From: Sedimentibacter saalensis
Lineage (GTDB): Bacteria > Bacillota > Clostridia > Tissierellales > Sedimentibacteraceae
Length of the DNA stretch: 64,000 nt
Reading direction: 5' to 3'
NCBI RefSeq assembly: GCF_007830175.1
Contig: NZ_VLKH01000005.1
Span: 169,653-233,652, forward strand
Shown here: piece by piece, positions 1-8,353 of the stretch
Position numbering within the stretch: position 1 is the first letter of the stretch
How the letters are laid out: the number at the start of each line of letters is the position of its first letter
Notes under the pieces: model-generated
What the model was told of the DNA's origin: nothing
The model's database searches: none
What the model saw: only the letters and a program-made list of their open reading frames with translations
Translations under genes and position numbers: made by a program

Positions 1-549
1 AAGCTTCAACATGAACTTTATAAAAAGCTTAAAACCCGCTTCATATTCATTGCCGATGAATTTTACATTCAAAGCAAGATTGATTTTCCATCTTACGATG
101 AGTATGAGGAATTTGATCAGCTTGAAAATGGAATAGGAATGTGCAGGCTTTTTAAACAGCAGATTATAGACAATTTGGATGATTATGAAAATCATAAGCC
201 AAAATATGATGAAATAACATTTGTGACCGGAGCTGCTGCTTATGATTTGATGATTGAACTTTCAGAAAAAATAATGAGTAAAATTCCGGTTAAAATAAAC
301 ACTGTAAAAATAATCAACAAATTTTTCGGAGAAAAAATCACGGTTTCCGGACTGACTACCGGAAAAGACATACTAGAACAGCTTAAGGGTAAAAATTACA
401 AAAACATAATATTGCCTATAAACATGATAAATGACAACAATGTAATGCTTGACGACATGACGGTGGAAGATTTAAAGAGAGAATTAAATACGGAAGTTCA
501 GGTATGTGACGTGGATGGTGAAACGTTACTTAATCTGATAACAAAATAA
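1..549 (+). CDS. DUF512-family protein, C-terminal part (5' end outside window)
   Basis: The reading frame is open from base 1, so the 5' end lies upstream of the window. The visible part, about 182 residues, contains the sequence YDEYEEFDQLENGIGMCR followed by a region with the stretch FVTGAAAYDLM. As I remember it, this combination is typical of the DUF512 domain of large clostridial proteins with a PDZ-like N-terminus and radical-SAM-like features, usually encoded just before der. An internal ATG at 139 could be mistaken for a start, but the conserved residues before it show that the gene is longer. The stop codon is 11 bases before der, which suggests co-transcription. The function of the family is not established. 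No cysteine cluster is visible in this part. Confidence 0.8.
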   Translation, partial: KLQHELYKKLKTRFIFIADEFYIQSKIDFPSYDEYEEFDQLENGIGMCRLFKQQIIDNLDDYENHKPKYDEITFVTGAAAYDLMIELSEKIMSKIPVKINTVKIINKFFGEKITVSGLTTGKDILEQLKGKNYKNIILPINMINDNNVMLDDMTVEDLKRELNTEVQVCDVDGETLLNLITK

Positions 550-560
550 CGGAGGAAAAA

Positions 561-1886
561 ATGGCAAGACCAATAGTAACAATAGTGGGCAGACCTAATG
601 TAGGAAAGTCTACGCTTTTCAATAGAATGGCCGGCAAAAGAATATCAATTACAGAAGATACACCGGGAGTGACAAGGGACAGAATTTACGCTGAATGCGA
701 ATGGCTGGACAATCACTTCACTTTAATTGACACAGGCGGTATAGAGCCAAACACAACAGACACAATTTTTGCTCAGATGAGACTTCAGGCTGAAATAGCC
801 ATTGACATGGCTGATGTGGTTTTGTTTATGGTTGACGGAAAAGAAGGTGTCACTGCTGCGGATGCGGAAGTTGCACAGATGCTGAGAAAGGCAAAAAAAG
901 AAATCATACTGGTTGTTAACAAAATGGATAAGTTTGTAAACAACAACAACATCTATGAATTTTATAATCTTGGGCTTGGAGAGCCTGTAAGCATATCTTC
1001 TTCTGAAGCATTGGGCATCGGGGACCTTCTTGACATCATAATTGAAAAGTTTGATGACACAATGGACACAGCTGATGATGATGACAGCATTAAAATTGCT
1101 GTAATCGGTAAACCTAATGCAGGAAAGTCATCCATAATCAACAGAATCATAGGTGAAGACAGAGTAATAGTAAGCGACATTCCCGGAACAACCAGGGATG
1201 CCATAGACACAAAGTTTGAAAGAAACGAACAAAAATATACAATAATAGATACAGCAGGAATAAGAAAAAAAAGCAAAGTGAGCGAGACTGTGGAAAAATA
1301 CAGTGTCTTGAGGGCATTTGCAGCTGTTGAAAGAGCAGATATTTGCATTCTTGTAATAGATGCAGACAAGGGAGTTACAGACCAGGACATAAGAATTGCA
1401 GGCTATTCTCACGACAACAACAAGGGAATGATAATTGTTGTGAACAAATGGGATTTAATCGAGAAGGACAACAGCACTTTCAATGAATTCCAGGATGAAA
1501 TAAGAAAAAGTCTTGCATATGCAACGTATGCACCTATAATGACAGTTTCAGCCCTCACCGGTCAGAGAGTCAACAAAATTTTAGATGCGGTGGATGAAGT
1601 TTACAGCTTCAGAAACTTAAGAGTTTCAACAGGCGTCTTAAATGACATCATAACAGAAGCAGTTCTAATGAATCAGCCTAGAATGGTTCGAGGAAAAAGG
1701 CTGAAAATATTTTATGGAACACAGGTTGCAGTTAATCCACCAAAGTTTTTGATATTCGTTAATGACAGTGAAATAGTGCATTTCTCATATCAAAGATATA
1801 TTGAAAACAAAATAAGAGACTCTTTTGAATATAAGGGAACACCAATAATAATTGAATTCAGAAGCAGAGGCGAAAAGGGCAACTAA
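561..1886 (+). CDS. der: Ribosome-assembly GTPase Der (EngA)
   Basis: Der is a tandem-domain GTPase needed for maturation of the 50S ribosomal subunit. The 441-residue product has two complete G domains. The first has GRPNVGKS near residue 10, DTGG and NKMD; the second has GKPNAGKS near residue 180, DTAG and NKWD. A C-terminal KH-like domain follows. This is the usual length and order for the family. The start ATG follows the ribosome-binding site GGAGG by a normal distance. The gene sits between a DUF512 gene and plsY, a neighbourhood I recall from many Clostridia. Confidence 0.97.
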   Translation: MARPIVTIVGRPNVGKSTLFNRMAGKRISITEDTPGVTRDRIYAECEWLDNHFTLIDTGGIEPNTTDTIFAQMRLQAEIAIDMADVVLFMVDGKEGVTAADAEVAQMLRKAKKEIILVVNKMDKFVNNNNIYEFYNLGLGEPVSISSSEALGIGDLLDIIIEKFDDTMDTADDDDSIKIAVIGKPNAGKSSIINRIIGEDRVIVSDIPGTTRDAIDTKFERNEQKYTIIDTAGIRKKSKVSETVEKYSVLRAFAAVERADICILVIDADKGVTDQDIRIAGYSHDNNKGMIIVVNKWDLIEKDNSTFNEFQDEIRKSLAYATYAPIMTVSALTGQRVNKILDAVDEVYSFRNLRVSTGVLNDIITEAVLMNQPRMVRGKRLKIFYGTQVAVNPPKFLIFVNDSEIVHFSYQRYIENKIRDSFEYKGTPIIIEFRSRGEKGN

Positions 1887-1897
1887 ATTAATATAGA

Positions 1898-1932
1898 GCA
1901 GCAAAAGTTTATCTTTTGCTGCAGAATTTTTA
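1898..1932 (+). terminator. Hairpin with short T-run between der and plsY
   Basis: The arms GCAGCAAAAG (1898-1907) and CTTTTGCTGC (1913-1922) pair perfectly over 10 bp around a 5-base loop and are followed by AGAATTTTTA. This looks like a weak Rho-independent terminator or attenuator. It may lower transcription of plsY and gpsA relative to der. Confidence 0.6.
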
Positions 1933-1948
1933 TAGCGAGAGGTGTTTT

Positions 1949-2527
1949 ATGAATTACTTTTTTATAGCAATCATATCTTATTTATTGGGAAACATTTCAT
2001 TTGCTTACATTCTTGGCAAGATTTTTACAAAAAAGGACGTCCGTGACTACGGAAGCGGCAATGCTGGAGCCACAAATGCAATAAGAGCTTTCGGTAAGAA
2101 AATCGGAGCAATGGTTTTTATTGGTGACGTTTTAAAAGGTGTAATAGCAGTATTGATTGGAAAAACTTTAGGAGTTACCGGAATGTACCTGGCTGGAGCC
2201 ATGGTAATAATAGGACACAACTGGCCGGTATTTTTGAATTTCAAGGGAGGAAAAGGAGTTGCCACAACTATAGGCGTAATGATAATCGCCAGTCCTTTTG
2301 TAACCATGATATGTTTTGTTTTGGGGCTTGTGGTTATAATAGCTACAAGGACTGTGTCACTAGGATCTATAATCGGAATGGCAATGGCGCCTCTGGCAGC
2401 GGGTATTTTTGTAAGACCGTTTGATATGTCATTGTTCATTTTTTGCTTGTTTATAGGAACCATGGCTATTTACAGACATAAGGAAAACATAAAAAGAATT
2501 TTAAATGGCAAAGAAAACAAATTGTAG
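1949..2527 (+). CDS. plsY: Glycerol-3-phosphate acyltransferase PlsY
   Basis: PlsY is an integral membrane enzyme that transfers the acyl group of acyl-phosphate to glycerol-3-phosphate, the first step of phosphatidic acid synthesis. The 192-residue product is strongly hydrophobic with several membrane segments. It carries the family motifs GSGNAGATNAIR near residue 35 and GHNWPVFLNFKGGKGVATT near residue 90. I chose ATG 1949 because a purine-rich site (GAGAGG) lies just upstream; a TTG at 1916 in the same frame falls inside the upstream hairpin. gpsA, which makes its substrate, follows 11 bases later. Confidence 0.96.
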   Translation: MNYFFIAIISYLLGNISFAYILGKIFTKKDVRDYGSGNAGATNAIRAFGKKIGAMVFIGDVLKGVIAVLIGKTLGVTGMYLAGAMVIIGHNWPVFLNFKGGKGVATTIGVMIIASPFVTMICFVLGLVVIIATRTVSLGSIIGMAMAPLAAGIFVRPFDMSLFIFCLFIGTMAIYRHKENIKRILNGKENKL

Positions 2528-2538
2528 GAGATGATGAC

Positions 2539-3537
2539 TTGAAGAAAAGAATAACTCTGCTTGGGGGAGGAAGCTGGGGAACAGCCCTTGCCAAACTTCT
2601 TTCTGAAAACGGACACATGGTTACTGTATGGCTTCGTGATGAAGAACAATGCAGGGAATTAACAACAGAAAGAGAAAACAAGAAATATCTTCCGGGTGTA
2701 ATAATTCCGGACAACATAGTGTTTACATCCCAAATAAACGAATCATTAAAAGACGCTGAATATATTTTAATTGTTACGCCAACACAAAAAATAAGAAGCG
2801 TTCTTAAACAAATTAACAGCGAATACAAAAAAAATAAAATTATAATTAATGCTTCAAAAGGAATAGAAATGGGAACTATGTGCCTTGTTTCAGACATAGT
2901 CAGGGAAGAAACGGAAGACTGCATTTTTGCAGATCTTACAGGTCCATCCATAGCAAAGGAAGTTGTGGCTAAAATGCCTACAGCAATTACAGTTGCCTGT
3001 GAAGATAAAAAAGCCGCATCTGAAATTCAGGATATGTTCATGTCATCTTATTTCAGGGTTTATACAAATGATGATGTGGTAGGGGCAGAACTTGGAGGAG
3101 CGCTTAAAAATATCATTGCTTTGGGAGCCGGAATTTCTGACGGAATAGGATACGGAGACAATGCAAAAGCTGCTCTCATGAACAGGGGAATTGTGGAGAT
3201 AGCCAGACTTGGAATTGCAATGGGAGCTGATGTTGAAACATTCTTTGGATTGTCCGGAATAGGCGATTTGATGGTAACGTGCATGAGCAAGTTTTCAAGA
3301 AACTGGAATGCAGGATACCTAATCGGACAGGGTTATTCAAAGGAAGAAGCTGCAAAAAAGGTGGGCATGGTGGTTGAAGGAATTTCAACAACTTATGCTG
3401 CATATGAGCTTTCAAAAAAACTTAATGTTGAAATGCCCATTGTAAATGCAATGTATGACTTGCTCCAAAACAATGCAGACGTCAAGGAAACGGTCAACAA
3501 GCTAATGCTCAGAGACAAAAAAGAAGAAAAGCTTTAA
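2539..3537 (+). CDS. gpsA: Glycerol-3-phosphate dehydrogenase [NAD(P)+]
   Basis: GpsA reduces dihydroxyacetone phosphate to sn-glycerol-3-phosphate for phospholipid synthesis. The 332-residue product starts with the Rossmann motif GGGSWGTALA. It contains the catalytic-region stretch GALKNIIALGAGISDG, whose lysine corresponds to the family's active-site residue, and the sequence NRGIVEIARLG. The start is TTG: AGGAG lies 8 bases upstream, and the two ATGs between it and the TTG are followed at once by a stop in their frame. With plsY it forms a phospholipid-precursor pair. Confidence 0.96.
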   Translation: MKKRITLLGGGSWGTALAKLLSENGHMVTVWLRDEEQCRELTTERENKKYLPGVIIPDNIVFTSQINESLKDAEYILIVTPTQKIRSVLKQINSEYKKNKIIINASKGIEMGTMCLVSDIVREETEDCIFADLTGPSIAKEVVAKMPTAITVACEDKKAASEIQDMFMSSYFRVYTNDDVVGAELGGALKNIIALGAGISDGIGYGDNAKAALMNRGIVEIARLGIAMGADVETFFGLSGIGDLMVTCMSKFSRNWNAGYLIGQGYSKEEAAKKVGMVVEGISTTYAAYELSKKLNVEMPIVNAMYDLLQNNADVKETVNKLMLRDKKEEKL

Positions 3538-3538
3538 T

Positions 3539-3657
3539 CAATTAAGAATTAAGAATGAAGAATGAAAAATTATTGTGAGGATTTGCCCCAAAGGGCAAAT
3601 CCTTTCTTTTAATTCTTAATTCTTAATTCTTAACTCTTAACTCTTAATTCTTAATTT
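3539..3657. repeat. Palindromic AT-rich element, copy 1 (MITE-like)
   Basis: The left arm is built from iterated TTAAGAATGAAGAATGAA-type units and the right arm from the complementary AATTCTTAATTCTTAACTC units, so the whole element can fold back on itself. The centre is a perfect 10-bp hairpin, GGATTTGCCC (3579-3588) and GGGCAAATCC (3593-3602), followed by TTTCTTTT. In the + direction it can therefore end gpsA transcription. Related copies lie at 13450-13550, 31370-31470 and 42481-42583. No coding capacity is seen, so mobilisation would have to be in trans. Confidence 0.8.
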
Positions 3658-3694
3658 TACTAAATTTTTTATAAAATAATTTGTACATTTTTTG

Positions 3695-3724
3695 GAATAA
3701 ACAGATTATGGGGGGCATATAAAT
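3695..3724 (+). promoter_or_regulatory. Candidate sporulation sigma-E promoter of spoIVA
   Basis: GAATAAA (3695-3701), a 14-base spacer, and CATATAAAT (3716-3724) resemble the sigma-E pattern of an ATA-containing -35 and a CATACAAT-like -10. In Bacillus subtilis spoIVA is transcribed by the mother-cell factor sigma-E. The assignment is by pattern and precedent only. Confidence 0.5.
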
Positions 3725-3763
3725 TAATTGTATACGAAAGTGCATAACGGAGGAGGGATTATT

Positions 3764-5242
3764 ATTACGAATTTAGATATATATGAGGATATAGCTAAAA
3801 GAACCAAGGGCGAAATATATTTGGGAATAGTGGGACCGGTAAGAACCGGAAAGTCTACATTTATCAGAAAATTTTCTGAGAATGTAATGCTGCCGAATAT
3901 AGAAGATGAATATATCAGAGAAAGAGCAAAGGATGAAATGCCTCAAAGCGGTACAGGCAAGACTGTTACAACAACTGAACCAAAATTTGTTCCTGGAAAT
4001 GCTGTAAAAGTTACTTTCAAGGACAACATTCATGCAAGTTTAAGACTCATAGACTGCGTAGGATATATGATACCCGGTGCAATAGGAAACATGGAAGGTG
4101 AAGTTCCAAGATTGGTAAGCACTCCTTGGAACGAGGACCCGATTCCTTTTGCCGAAGCAGCAGAAATTGGAACTAGAAAAGTAATAAAGGATCACTCAAC
4201 AATAGGCGTATTGGTAACAACAGATGGAAGCATTACCGACATTTCAAGAGACAACTACATCATGGCGGAAGAAAGAGTTGTGAAAGAGCTTAAAGAAATA
4301 AACAAACCATTTGTAATTATTTTAAATTCTATGCATCCTTTGAATGAAAACACTCAGGCTCTTTCTGTCCAGCTCAAGGAAAAATATGATGCTCCAGTAA
4401 TGGTTTTAGACTGCATGAACCTTAAAACAGAAGACATTGACAATGTACTTGAAAATGTTTTGTATGAATTCCCTATAAAAGAAATCAATGTTGATCTTCC
4501 AAGGTGGTTTGACGGACTTACATATGATTATTCTTTAAAACGAGATTTAATCAATACATTGAAGGAAGATTTCAGCGACTACTACAAATTGAGCGACTTC
4601 AATGCAGACAACATTTTTTCTGCAGAAAATGACTATGTTGAAGATTATTTTGTAAAAGACATAGAGCTTGGAACAGGATGCATAAACTTGAAAATCGATC
4701 TTGACAATTCATATTACTACAAAGTTATAAGTGAACTGTCCGGTGAAGAAATTACTGGAGAGCATCAGATTTTGAAGCTCATAGGCGATTTATCAAAATC
4801 AAAAGATTCCTACAGCAGGGTTGAAGCTGCAATTAATGACGCCAAAACAAAGGGTTATGGATACGTGTCTCCGGGCATTGCAGACATGATAATCGACAAG
4901 CCGGAAGTTTTCAAGGAAGGCAGCAGGTATGGAATCAAAATAAAAGCTCAGGCACCTTCGCTTCATATTTTCAACGCAGGCATAAATACTGAGGTTTCGC
5001 CTGTCATAGGAAGCAAAGCACAAAGTGAAGACCTTATGAATCATTTAATGGAACAAATGAAAGACAATCCACAGTGCATATGGGATGCTGAAATATTCGG
5101 GAAGACACTGTACAGCCTTGTGGATGAGCAGCTTGAATCAAAACTTACTGCAATGCCTGAGAATGCAAGGAAGAAACTTAAAAAGACAATTGAAAAGATT
5201 GTGAATGACGGTTCCGGAAGTATAATATTTTTAATAATTTAA
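3764..5242 (+). CDS. spoIVA: Spore coat morphogenetic ATPase SpoIVA, probable ATT start
   Basis: SpoIVA coats the forespore surface and polymerises after ATP hydrolysis to form the base layer of the spore coat. The product shows the N-terminal Walker A region GPVRTGKSTFI, the conserved TSRNP-like central region, and a hydrophobic C-terminal tail ending in GSIIFLII. There is no ATG or GTG in a suitable place. A strong GGAGGAGGG (3749-3757) is followed 6 bases later by ATT at 3764, giving 492 residues, the length I recall for B. subtilis SpoIVA. The alternative TTG at 3728 lies upstream of that Shine-Dalgarno sequence and would add 12 unconserved-looking residues. The gene has its own candidate sigma-E promoter and is followed by a terminator. 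Confidence 0.95.
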   Translation: MTNLDIYEDIAKRTKGEIYLGIVGPVRTGKSTFIRKFSENVMLPNIEDEYIRERAKDEMPQSGTGKTVTTTEPKFVPGNAVKVTFKDNIHASLRLIDCVGYMIPGAIGNMEGEVPRLVSTPWNEDPIPFAEAAEIGTRKVIKDHSTIGVLVTTDGSITDISRDNYIMAEERVVKELKEINKPFVIILNSMHPLNENTQALSVQLKEKYDAPVMVLDCMNLKTEDIDNVLENVLYEFPIKEINVDLPRWFDGLTYDYSLKRDLINTLKEDFSDYYKLSDFNADNIFSAENDYVEDYFVKDIELGTGCINLKIDLDNSYYYKVISELSGEEITGEHQILKLIGDLSKSKDSYSRVEAAINDAKTKGYGYVSPGIADMIIDKPEVFKEGSRYGIKIKAQAPSLHIFNAGINTEVSPVIGSKAQSEDLMNHLMEQMKDNPQCIWDAEIFGKTLYSLVDEQLESKLTAMPENARKKLKKTIEKIVNDGSGSIIFLII

Positions 5243-5265
5243 ATGGGGGAAACCCCATTTTTTTA
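5241..5265 (+). terminator. Rho-independent terminator of spoIVA
   Basis: AAATGGGG and CCCCATTT pair around a GAAA tetraloop, followed by a T-run. The left arm overlaps the spoIVA stop codon. Confidence 0.85.
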
Positions 5266-5410
5266 TATACTTTAGTATATAAAACGGGGATTGCAAAGGG
5301 CGGGACGCCCTTGCCGTCAAGGGGGGTGTTCAGCAAAAAATACGTTAGTATTTTTTGCGCGGTCGGGGGACATAGGTCCCCCTAGCGGAGTTGCGGAGCA
5401 ACTTTTTTTT
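5258..5410. repeat. Multi-hairpin GC-richer intergenic element, copy 1
   Basis: About 150 bases contain a row of hairpins: TTTTATATAC/GTATATAAAA; AGGGCG/CGCCCT; GCAAAAAATAC/GTATTTTTTGC around GTTA; GGGGGAC/GTCCCCC around ATAG; and AGTTGC/GCAACT around GGA, ending in a T-run. It is clearly richer in G than its surroundings. A second copy in the same orientation is at 11518-11687. Both lie directly after a gene's terminator. I see no open reading frame that looks real. Confidence 0.8.
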
Positions 5411-5508
5411 ATATATTTAATTTTGTAGCAAAATATATAAAAATGTCATATATATTGAAATTTGTCAATAAATATTGTAATATTAATTGTTAAACATGCA
5501 TATATAAC
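5411..5508. other. AT-rich spacer before the HlyD-like gene
   Basis: This part of the 417-base gap between spoIVA and the HlyD-like gene is almost pure A and T. I see no gene or conserved structure in it; the promoter at 5509-5538 follows. Confidence 0.5.
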
Positions 5509-5538
5509 TTGCAAAAACAATGAAATTCGTGCTATAAT
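5509..5538 (+). promoter_or_regulatory. Sigma-A-type promoter of the HlyD-ylm-sepF cluster
   Basis: TTGCAA (5509-5514), an 18-base spacer and a perfect TATAAT (5533-5538). The predicted transcript would start near 5545 and have a leader of about 115 bases before the HlyD-like start codon. Confidence 0.75.
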
Positions 5539-5659
5539 GTATTTATGGCATATAAAGGCTTTTTTATGATGCAGCACATAAATGCAGCAACAATAAAATC
5601 AGTAATTAAAAGTCAGGCTGATTGTTATGATCAGTACATAAAAAATTTGGGGCTTGAAA

Positions 5660-6919
5660 ATGGCAAGAAAAAACTTTGGGTTGAAAAATTTCTTCTTTTC
5701 TTTCGCAACAGTTTGCCTGGTTATATATATATTTAAAAATATTAACGGTTCAGTTGACATAATGGTTGCGGAAGACGGCAATCTGGAAGACGTAATCGAA
5801 TCTTCCGGAATAGTGGTAAAAGATGAAGAAGTGTATACTGCATCACTTGATGGCAGTGTCACATATTATTTTGATGACGGAACAAAAATAAAAGAAGGAC
5901 AGCTTGTGGCAGATCTTAACACGGACACAAACTCTGCCCAGATAAATAAGCAAATCGAAGAAGTACAAACTGCCATTGACTTGAAAAAAAGCAAAGATAA
6001 CAGTGCTTCATCTGAAAAAGCATTGTCAATTGAAGCTCTTTCTTCATATGAAACAGAAATTCAAGCAAGTATCTTAAACAATGATCTGGATGCAATGTAT
6101 AATATTGTTGGACAAGTAGATAATAACAGCATAGAAACTTATTCCGGCGGAGAATATGAACAATATGATGTAAAGCAGCTTGAAGACATGAAAAAAAGCC
6201 TTATGAGCAGCGTATCCACAAACAAGGTTCCTTACTATTCCGGCATGGCCGGAATAATCACATACAAAATAGACGGTTTGGAAGACGTGTATAAATTTCA
6301 GGATGTTTTAAACATCACTCCAAGCGGTACAAAAGAACAGGAGTATACTATTTCAGACAAAAAACAGAGCGAAACTGTTGCAAGGGATGAAAAGATTTAT
6401 AAAATAATTAGAAATTTCGAGTACTACATAGCAGTTACCGTTGATAACGAAAAAGCAAAAATGTTTGAAGAAAACAAGTACGTAAAGATAAGGGTTCTTT
6501 CAGATGGTTCTGACCATGAATTATGGGGTTATATTAAAAAAATTAATTACGGAAGCGAAAGTTCAGTGCTTATTTTGTATTTTGACGATTATTTTTATAA
6601 AATATATGATAAGCGGTATGTAAATCTGCAAATTATAACCGATATACATGATGGGCTTAAAATTAGTTCAGCTGCCATAACAAAGAAGGATGGTCTGGAC
6701 GGAGTTTACGTGGAAGATGCCAGCAACATAATTAAATTTTTCCCGGTTGAAATACTTGGTCAAAACGGTGACGTCACAATAGTTTCTAGCGGAGAATATT
6801 CAGGGGAAAATGAGAGAAGAATAATAAACATAAATGATAAAAGTTACTCCACAATTAAGACTTTCGACAAGGTGATACTTGAACCTGACAAGGTTTATGA
6901 AGGTCAGATTGCAGAATAG
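5660..6919 (+). CDS. HlyD-family membrane-anchored adaptor-like protein
   Basis: The 419-residue product has a single N-terminal membrane segment at about residues 8-25, then an extracytoplasmic part that begins with a biotinyl-lipoyl-like stretch (SLDGSVTYYFDDGTKIKEGQ). A charged helical region and a C-terminal beta-rich part follow. This is the plan of HlyD/MacA-type periplasmic adaptors. There is no ABC transporter or outer component next to it. Instead it heads the ylmE-sepF-yggT-ylmH cluster, a position I recall for such proteins in Clostridia, which hints at an envelope or division role rather than export. ATG 5660 is preceded by GGGG; TTG 5654 is also possible. Confidence 0.75.
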   Translation: MARKNFGLKNFFFSFATVCLVIYIFKNINGSVDIMVAEDGNLEDVIESSGIVVKDEEVYTASLDGSVTYYFDDGTKIKEGQLVADLNTDTNSAQINKQIEEVQTAIDLKKSKDNSASSEKALSIEALSSYETEIQASILNNDLDAMYNIVGQVDNNSIETYSGGEYEQYDVKQLEDMKKSLMSSVSTNKVPYYSGMAGIITYKIDGLEDVYKFQDVLNITPSGTKEQEYTISDKKQSETVARDEKIYKIIRNFEYYIAVTVDNEKAKMFEENKYVKIRVLSDGSDHELWGYIKKINYGSESSVLILYFDDYFYKIYDKRYVNLQIITDIHDGLKISSAAITKKDGLDGVYVEDASNIIKFFPVEILGQNGDVTIVSSGEYSGENERRIININDKSYSTIKTFDKVILEPDKVYEGQIAE

Positions 6920-6928
6920 GAGGATAAA

Positions 6929-7633
6929 GTGAGCATAAAGGAAAATATTGACGAAATATTAAAAAGAAAAAATGAAGCAGCCTTAAGATGCGGGAGAAGT
7001 CCTGAAGACATAACAATAATAGCGGTATCTAAGACTGTTGACGGTTCAAGAGCAAGGGAAGCTGTTATGGGGGGGCTTGAAAACCTCGGGGAAAACAGAG
7101 TTCAGGAAATCATGAACAAGTATGATGAACTTCAGGACCTTCAGGTGAAATGGCACATGATAGGACATCTGCAAAAAAACAAAGTTAAGTACATAATTGA
7201 CAAGGTAGAGCTCATTCATTCAGTCGAGAGTATTGAACTGGCTGCTGAAATCAACAAAAGAGCTTCCCAGCACAACATAATTTCAAACATACTTATTGAG
7301 CTTAACATAGGTGAAGAAGAAAGCAAGTTTGGAATAAATGAAATCTCAGTATACGATTTTGTCAGCTCCATGGAGCAATTTGAAAATATAAAGGTTATGG
7401 GACTCATGACGGTGGCACCTTACTGCGAGAATCCCGAAGATGTAAGGTGGGTTTTCAAGAAGATGAAGGATATATTTGATAAGATTTCTTCTATGAACCT
7501 CAAGAACACCCAAATGAAGTATCTTTCCATGGGCATGACAAATGATTTTGAAATAGCAATAGAAGAAGGATCAAATATAGTCAGAATTGGTACGGCTGTA
7601 TTTGGCAAACGAATATACAAGGAGGATAAGTAA
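6929..7633 (+). CDS. PLP-homeostasis protein, YggS/YlmE family
   Basis: This family binds pyridoxal 5'-phosphate in a TIM-barrel fold related to alanine racemase and helps balance vitamin B6 vitamers; no enzymatic reaction is firmly assigned. The 234-residue product has the PLP-lysine context IIAVSKTVD near residue 33, the stretch LGENRVQE near residue 53, WHMIGHLQKNK, and the C-terminal LSMGMTNDFEIAIEEGSNIVRIGTAVFG. The start is GTG with AGGAGG upstream. It sits immediately before sepF, as in Bacillus ylmE-sepF. Confidence 0.95.
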   Translation: MSIKENIDEILKRKNEAALRCGRSPEDITIIAVSKTVDGSRAREAVMGGLENLGENRVQEIMNKYDELQDLQVKWHMIGHLQKNKVKYIIDKVELIHSVESIELAAEINKRASQHNIISNILIELNIGEEESKFGINEISVYDFVSSMEQFENIKVMGLMTVAPYCENPEDVRWVFKKMKDIFDKISSMNLKNTQMKYLSMGMTNDFEIAIEEGSNIVRIGTAVFGKRIYKEDK

Positions 7634-8071
7634 ATGGGAGTAATGGACAAAGTAAAGGATTTTATCGGCATCAATGATTTGGAAGATGATTATGAAGAGG
7701 AGGAAATTGTTGCTGAAGGTAAATTCGAGAGCAGCAAAAATGACAGAATGGAAACTTATACAAAGAAAAACAATGTAATTAAGGTTCATTCTAACACTGA
7801 CATGAAAGTCTTCATTTGTGAGCCTCAAAAGTACGAAGATTGCACTAAGGCTGTTGACGAACTGAAAAACAGAAAAGTTGTAGTCTTGAACATCGAAGGA
7901 ATGGAACTGGAAAATCAGAAACAAGTATTTGAATTCATCAAAGGTGCTGTATATGCACTTGAAGCAAGCATTCAAAAAATATCAAACGGAATTTTCGTTA
8001 TAGCTCCTAACAATGTTCAAATTGACGGAAGACTTAGCGACAGATTTGAAAGGAATTTTAATTACAAATAA
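7634..8071 (+). CDS. sepF: Cell-division protein SepF
   Basis: SepF binds FtsZ and the membrane and aligns FtsZ filaments at the division septum. The 145-residue product has an N-terminal segment starting MGVMDKVKDFIG that may act as the membrane-binding helix, an acidic linker, and a C-terminal DUF552 domain with VVVLNIEGMELENQ and FVIAPNNVQI. The ATG follows the ylmE stop codon without a gap, so the two genes are likely translationally coupled. Confidence 0.95.
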   Translation: MGVMDKVKDFIGINDLEDDYEEEEIVAEGKFESSKNDRMETYTKKNNVIKVHSNTDMKVFICEPQKYEDCTKAVDELKNRKVVVLNIEGMELENQKQVFEFIKGAVYALEASIQKISNGIFVIAPNNVQIDGRLSDRFERNFNYK

Positions 8072-8084
8072 TTAAGGAGCGCTT

Positions 8085-8345
8085 ATGTACACTATTAAAT
8101 TGGCTCTTGGCATACTATTGAGAATTATAGATTCTTTAATACTAGTCAGAGTACTGCTTTCATTTTTCCCAACCCTACAATACTCAAAGGTTTCCAACTT
8201 TATCTATCAAATGACAGAGCCCATAATGGCTCCTTGCAGAGCAATTTTAGATAAACTTGGATTAGGCATGGGAATGATTGATTTTTCTCCTATACTGGCA
8301 TTTTTATTAATAAATTTGTTGCAGAATTTGGTTTATGCCTTATAA
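8085..8345 (+). CDS. YggT/YlmG-family membrane protein
   Basis: This 86-residue protein has two hydrophobic segments, at about residues 3-25 and 60-85. Between them lies the family-typical stretch YQMTEPIMAPCRAIL. YggT proteins are small membrane proteins of uncertain function that occur next to sepF in Gram-positive bacteria and are linked to envelope or division processes. Spacing to the neighbours is 8-13 bases, consistent with one transcript. Confidence 0.9.
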   Translation: MYTIKLALGILLRIIDSLILVRVLLSFFPTLQYSKVSNFIYQMTEPIMAPCRAILDKLGLGMGMIDFSPILAFLLINLLQNLVYAL

Positions 8346-8353
8346 GGTGCGAG

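Noticed and set aside
962..1390. Minus-strand open frame within der.
   Set aside because: It is a shadow of der with no ribosome-binding site or recognisable motif; many similar shadow frames across the window were set aside for the same reason.
3541..3657. Iterated AATTCTTA units as a possible CRISPR array.
   Set aside because: Units are 7-9 bases without spacers and form a palindrome; no cas genes are present.
3728..3763. TTG 3728 as start of spoIVA.
   Set aside because: It lies upstream of the strong Shine-Dalgarno sequence, which would then be inside the gene, and the added 12 residues do not resemble the family's N-terminus.
5545..5736. A 63-codon open frame directly after the 5509-5538 promoter.
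   Set aside because: It has no ribosome-binding site, would start at the predicted transcript start, and overlaps the HlyD-like gene, which has clear protein features. The stretch is better seen as leader.
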